Positions 29,501-35,500 of a stretch of 36,776 nucleotides of DNA are shown here, one piece after another (the first letter of the stretch is position 1; each line of letters begins with the position of its first letter). The notes beneath the pieces were generated by a model. The model made no database searches. It was not told the DNA's origin and saw only the letters and a list, made by a program, of their open reading frames with translations. The stretch covers positions 1-36,776 of the forward strand of contig JAIXZA010000139.1 in assembly GCA_027489965.1 (NCBI GenBank). The letters are read 5' to 3'. Source of the DNA: Verrucomicrobiaceae bacterium. Its GTDB lineage: Bacteria > Verrucomicrobiota > Verrucomicrobiia > Verrucomicrobiales > Verrucomicrobiaceae. The position numbers were made by a program, and so were the translations under genes.

Positions 29501-32500
29501 TTGCCGGTGGCACCTGTGAGCTGGCCTGCGCCGCTGATGTTGAAAGTGCCCTGCGCAATGATTGGTGTGGCCGTATTGGAAACAGCTCCAGTTACGTTCA
29601 TGGTGCCGGTTCCAAACTTGTTGAAGGCGGCGGTATTGGCTCCAAAGCCGGCAAGGTTAATGACGCCGTTGCCCACGGTGTTAAAGAACGGGCTGTTGGC
29701 GAGGCCGTTGAAGGCGGTGGCACCAAAGTTCAGCGTGGCTCCGTTGGCGACCCCGTAGGTCTGGTTGAATGCGCCGGAGTTGGTGATGGCACCGTTGATG
29801 GTGTTGTTGCCGCTGGCGGAGAAGATGCCGCCCGTGCCATTGATACCCCCGACGAGGCCGTTGGCCGTGACCGTCTGAACGATCGGATTGGCGATGGTGA
29901 TGTTATTGGTGAGCCAGAGAGCGGCGCCGCCTTGGGCCACGCTGTTCACGTTTATCTGACCGGATCCGAGCGCGTTGGCGTTGCTGATCTGGAGCACCCC
30001 GCCGTTGATCGTGGTGGTTCCGGTGAAGCTAGGTTGAGCCACGGTGATGGCTAAGGTGCCGAGGTCGTTCTTCTGCAAGGGAGCGCCAGGGGCGAGTGAG
30101 ACGTCAATGGCGCTCGCAAGCGTGAGTGTGGCACCATCGGCAACTTCGATGCGGCGAGCAGAGGCGGAGTCGAGGGCGCCGAATTTGAGGATAGTCGTGG
30201 TCGCATCATCCAGGGTCATGTTGCCCGTCGCGCGGAAGGTGGCGACGAGACCAGCACTCGGATTGAGGAGGATGACATTGTCTGCATCGCCAAGTGAACC
30301 GACGTTCGGCACCGAAAGGACGCCGTTCTGGATGTCAATGGTGGAACCACCGCTACCAAAGGTGTTTCCCGCACCGCCAGTGAGGGCGAGTGTACCAAGA
30401 CCGGCCTTGATGAAGGCCGTGCCGCCTGCGACGCCGCCGGTCAGGGAACCAGACAACGTAAGTCCCTGGACGACGTTGGAGTTCGTCGCATTGAGGACGT
30501 TGAAGGTCGGTGTGCTGGCAGCAGGCAGGGCATAAGCGGCGGTGAGGTCAAGACCATAGCCGCTGCTGTTGGTGAGGGTCAGCGTCTGGTTGGTAAGCCC
30601 AGTGATGGTCCCGGCACTCTGAATGGTCTTGTTGCTGGCCGTTTGGAAAAGCAGCGGCCCCGTGCTGGTGCCATTGCCAAGGCGATCAACCGTGATGCCG
30701 CTGTCCACTCCTGCCGCCATCGTGATGACAAAGGACGGACCAGCGAGCACCTCATTGCGGACGGTGCCGTCGCCGTCGAGTGTCAGGCCGAGGCTACCAC
30801 CCGCCAAGGTCACGCCGAGGTTGTTGATCGCGGCAGCGGAGTTGATGCCGAGGGTGCCCTGGTTGACGATGATCGGGCCGGTGAGATTGCTGTTGGCGCC
30901 CGTAAGTTTGAGGATGCCGGGACCGGACTTGGTGATTCCACCCGTAGAAGTGAGATTGCTGGAGATCGTCACTCCGCCTGCGGCGAGGTTGTTCTGGTGA
31001 AAGACATATTCCCCAGAGGTGGTGGTGATCCCATTGTTGAAACCGCTAACGGTGACAGGCTGAGGTGTGGCTGAGCCTGTGAACAGGAAAGCACCACTGG
31101 CGACAGAAAGAGAGTCCCCCGCGCCAGAGCCTGCAAAAGAAAGATTCGTGCCAGGTGTCGCTGAGGTGTTGTCCAAGAGAAGGGAATTCACAGTATGAGC
31201 AGTGCCTGTAAGTTTAAGATTGGTCGCACCGGAATAGCGTGCATTGTTTGCCAAGGTGACACCGCCTGCGGCGACGAGTTGCTCGTATTCTGTGGTGAGG
31301 CTCAGAGCGCGGAAGCCATTGCCGAACCCACCGAAGGTGCTGTAAGTGACGAAGGTGTTGCCGAGAGAACCCGTGGCAGCCGTTGCTGATCCAATAGCGT
31401 AAGGAAGGATGCTGATGTTATTGACGCTGGCTGCGGCACTACCATTGATCGTTGCACCACCGCCGATGAGACCGCTGATAAGATTAGTGGCGTTGGTCAC
31501 CATGACATCACCACGTTGGGTAGCGAGTGCAGTATCCAGATTCGAACCAATGACCACAAGGGTGGAATTGTTGCTGCGAGTCAGGCTGGCAAGCGTGAGG
31601 ATTGGATTGGTGAGGGCGGCCGTAGCGCTGGAGCGAAGAGTGTTGTTACCGCCCGCTAGGGTGACAGCACCGACGCGCTCATTACGAAGGGACTCAGCGA
31701 AGACTGAGGCCACATCCGTGTTGGTGGATAGACCGACCGTCGTTACCGTGGCGCTAGGTGCCGTGTTGAGAAGGGTAATAGCAGACGCGTCGTTGATACG
31801 GTTGGCCAGATTGCCAGTGTTGTTGTTGATCTGGAGACCGCCGCCGTTGCTGATGGTGATAGCTCCGACGTTGGTAAGATTCCCCACAGCATTGCCTGTG
31901 GCCAAGCCGCTGCCGTCACCCACTGAGACCTGGGCATTGTTAATGGTCAGTGAACCTGAGAAGCTATTGGTAGCGGTCGCGAGGGTCAGTGTGTTACCAT
32001 TCGATCCAGGCAGAACACCCTGGACGATCAAGGCACCATTTCCAGTGATCTGGCCGGCGTAAGTTGTATTACCGCCTTGATTGATAGTGAGGGTGTTACC
32101 ACCAATGGCGACGGTGCCACCAACTGTGGCTGCGCTGGAATTCGCAACCGCAAAGCCGCTACCTGGTGCCGGAGTGCCTCCACCGAGATAGCCGCCACCA
32201 GCAAGCGAGCCGATGGCTTCGTTGCTGCCATTCAGGTCAAAGACGGCATTGAGCTTGTTGGCCAGAGTCACTGTCGAGCGGTCGCCGATGGCGCTACCGC
32301 CGGAGAGCTTGATGGTGCCTTCGTTGATGTTCGTGCCGCCAGTGAAGCTGTTGTTCGTGCCGGAGAGCAAAAGGGTGCCAGCACCCGTCTTGGTCAAGGC
32401 GACGGCGGTGGAGGTGGCGGAGTTGTTGAAAGCGTTTTCAATGCGGGAGGAGATGGTGAAGTCAGAACCCGTGTTGTGTTGATGCACGATCAACTCACCC

Positions 32501-35500
32501 CCACTGGACGTAAGGACGCCACCGGAGATGGACACCGCGTTCGCTGCGACAGTGGGGGTGACGAGGATGCCGCCGCCGGTGCTGACACCACCTGTGAGAT
32601 TCAGAATTGAACCGGCATTGACGGCAAGGGTAGAAGTTCCAGCGAAATCAAAACGGACATTGTTCGCAGCAACCGTGCCCGCAGTATTTGTGTAGGTGCC
32701 AGTGTAGCCTGTGGTGTCAGTAGCGTTTTCTGTCACCACACCACCAAATCCGAGAGCCGAGCGATTTGTGGTGGTGACTGCAATGATGTTGTTCGAGCCA
32801 TTCTTAGCTGCGAAGTTGTAAGTGCCTCCAAGATTCACTGTGGCCCAGTTGGCGAAAGTGGTGGCACCGACGTTGATGTTATTCGTCGCCGATTGCGTGC
32901 CGGAGAAGTTAAAGGCCAGGGTGGAGGCCGCGCTGCGGGTGATCGTGCCAGTGGAGGTGAGCAGGTCCGTGCCGCCTCCTGCGCTAGCCTGGGTCAGCGT
33001 TGAGGATGTGTTCGCTGTGAGCGCGGTGCTGGCGAAGGTCTGGGTGGCCACGGTTGCGTCAGCTTTGCTGAAGCTCAGCGTGCCACCGCCGAGGGTGAGG
33101 GCACCGGAACCGTATTGGTTGGCTACGGCAGTCTTGTTGGTAGCTGCGAGCGTACCGGCATTCACGGTGAGGGCGTTGGTGGCTCCCGGCGTGGGGTTCA
33201 AGGCGTTGTTACCCGTCGTCGGATTCAGGGTCAGCGTACCGCTGCCATTTTTAACCAAGGTCGTGGAGCCAGTCGTGGCGGTCGAGCTATTCGTAATCGT
33301 GTTAGTAATCGTGGTGTCCGTGTTGCCGGTGAAAGTGAGCGCACGCACGGTGGTGGAGCCACCGCCAAAAATGAAGGTACTGCCGGAGAAGGTCGCGCCG
33401 CCGGTGTTGCTCACATTCAGCGTGCTGTCAGCATCCGTTTGGGTGGTATTTCCGCCAAATTCGATCGCCTGCGCGCCGATGAGCTGGAAGTTTGAACCGG
33501 TCGTGGTGACACCGATGGAAATTGGGTTCACAATTTTAGAAGTTCCTGTCATCCCTGTGGTGGCTTGCAAGAAGGCATTGCCGTTCGTCCGCAGGAGTCC
33601 ACTCGGTCCGAAAGGATTGAGATTCCCGCCCATTCCCAAGCTCGTAGTGCCAGCCGTCAAGGTAGTGGTGCCCGTGTAGGTATTGGCGGCTGTCCCGTTG
33701 AGATTCCATGTGCCAGGGCCGTATTGCACGTTACCGGCTATGTTAATGGTCATGGAAAGCGTCCCCGTAACGGCCGTGTTGTCCTGTACTACCCCAGTAA
33801 AGGTAGTGGTCCCCGTGCCAGTGAGGGTGAGCGTTCGGCTATTGGCCACTTCTCCTTGCGAAACCGTGCCAGTGAAGGTCAGGCTCTTGCCTGCTCCCGT
33901 GATGAAGTTGGCGACGGTGTAACTGTTGCCGGATGTAGCGTTAAGGTTCGCAAAGGTGAGCGAATTCGTGCCGGTGGTCGTGACTGTGGTGTTGTTCGTC
34001 TGAAGCCAGTTGTTGTTCAGGACGCGGTCCCCACCGACGGCTTGAATCACTGAGTTATTGTTGGTCGGGGTGAAGGTACCAGTGCCGAGCGCTGTATTGC
34101 TTCCGATGCCAAGCACGCCGCCGTTGTGAGAGACGCCGCCGGAGAAGCTGTTATTGCCCGTCAAGGCCCAGAAACCTTGATCGTCCTTGGCGACGGCCAG
34201 CACGATGGCACCGTTGTTGGCCAAGACACTGGAGACTTCGTTAAAATCCGTGTTGAGTCCGCGCAGATTTAGTGTGCGGGTGAATGCACCCGTGAATGTG
34301 CTAGTCACGTCCGTGAGCCTGAGCGGACCGCTGCCGGCGCTCTCAATGCGGACCGTGCTGGCAGCCGTCTGCGCACCCGCGAGTTCGATACGGCGGGTGA
34401 CAGTTTCACCAGCTCCGTTGTAGATGAGGACAGGCGTCGTAGAAGAAGTGGTCGTCATCAGCAAGCGACCGGTGGTGGTCGGTGCCGTGGCATTGCCCAA
34501 AGGTCCGTTGGAGGCCAAGGAATTCACGACGACCGCGCCATCTTGAAGGCTGAACGCCGCCCCAGTTCCAGCACCGACGAAGGTATTGTTCTGGTTCGTC
34601 AGATACAAAGTGCCTCCGCCGTTTTTACCAAGTGCCGTGACGTTGTTATCCGCAGTCCCAGTGATCTGACCAGATAGCGTGGCAAAGTCGGTGTTGGTCG
34701 TGCCGTTATCATTGACCGTGATTAGTCGGGTAGCACTGATGGAGCTGCCTCCGGCAAGAGAGATTGGGTTGGTGACCTCGACTTCCGAAAGTGCTGTCGT
34801 GGAGTTCAGGATCAACGCGCCTGTTCCGTTGCCGATGCCGCCCGCACCCCAGTTCAACGTGGCGTTTGCACCGCCAATATTGACAGTGAGCTTGGACTCA
34901 GCCGCAGCGAAACCACCACTAAGATTGGTGCCAGAGCCTGCCGCGTCAGACCAGCGGAAATTCGAGCCGAGTGTGCCGATGCTACGTGTGAAGCTACCCG
35001 AGGACTCAAAAACACCACCGCCGAGGCGCAGGTTGCTGGTCGTCGGCAGAGTGACTAGCCCGTTGTAATTTGCACGGAGCTGACCACCAGTGATGGTGGT
35101 CGCACCAGAATAGGCATTCGAGGTGTTGCTCAGCACCCAGAGGCCGGCGTCGGCCTTGGTGAGGGCTAGCGTGTAGCCGCCGCTTTCGATGAGCTGGATG
35201 CCCATCTCGTTATCTCCCGTGGAGGTGCCGCCAAGAGTCAGCGTGCGGGCACCTACCGTGCCGGAGAAGGCCAGCGGATTGGCCGCGTTGTTAAAAATGA
35301 GTGTCGCGCTATTCGCGGCCCCGGCTGCGGTCACCACGTTGTTACCATAGGTGCCGGATGATTGGATGATGCCATTGCCCGCCAAGGTGAACAGACGGTC
35401 CGTTGTGACTGAAGGCGTCTGCGTGGCCTGGGAAAGGTTGGTTGCTGAGCCGGTGTAAACCAAGGTCCCACCGTTGAACACGAGGCTGGCTGCGTTGGTA

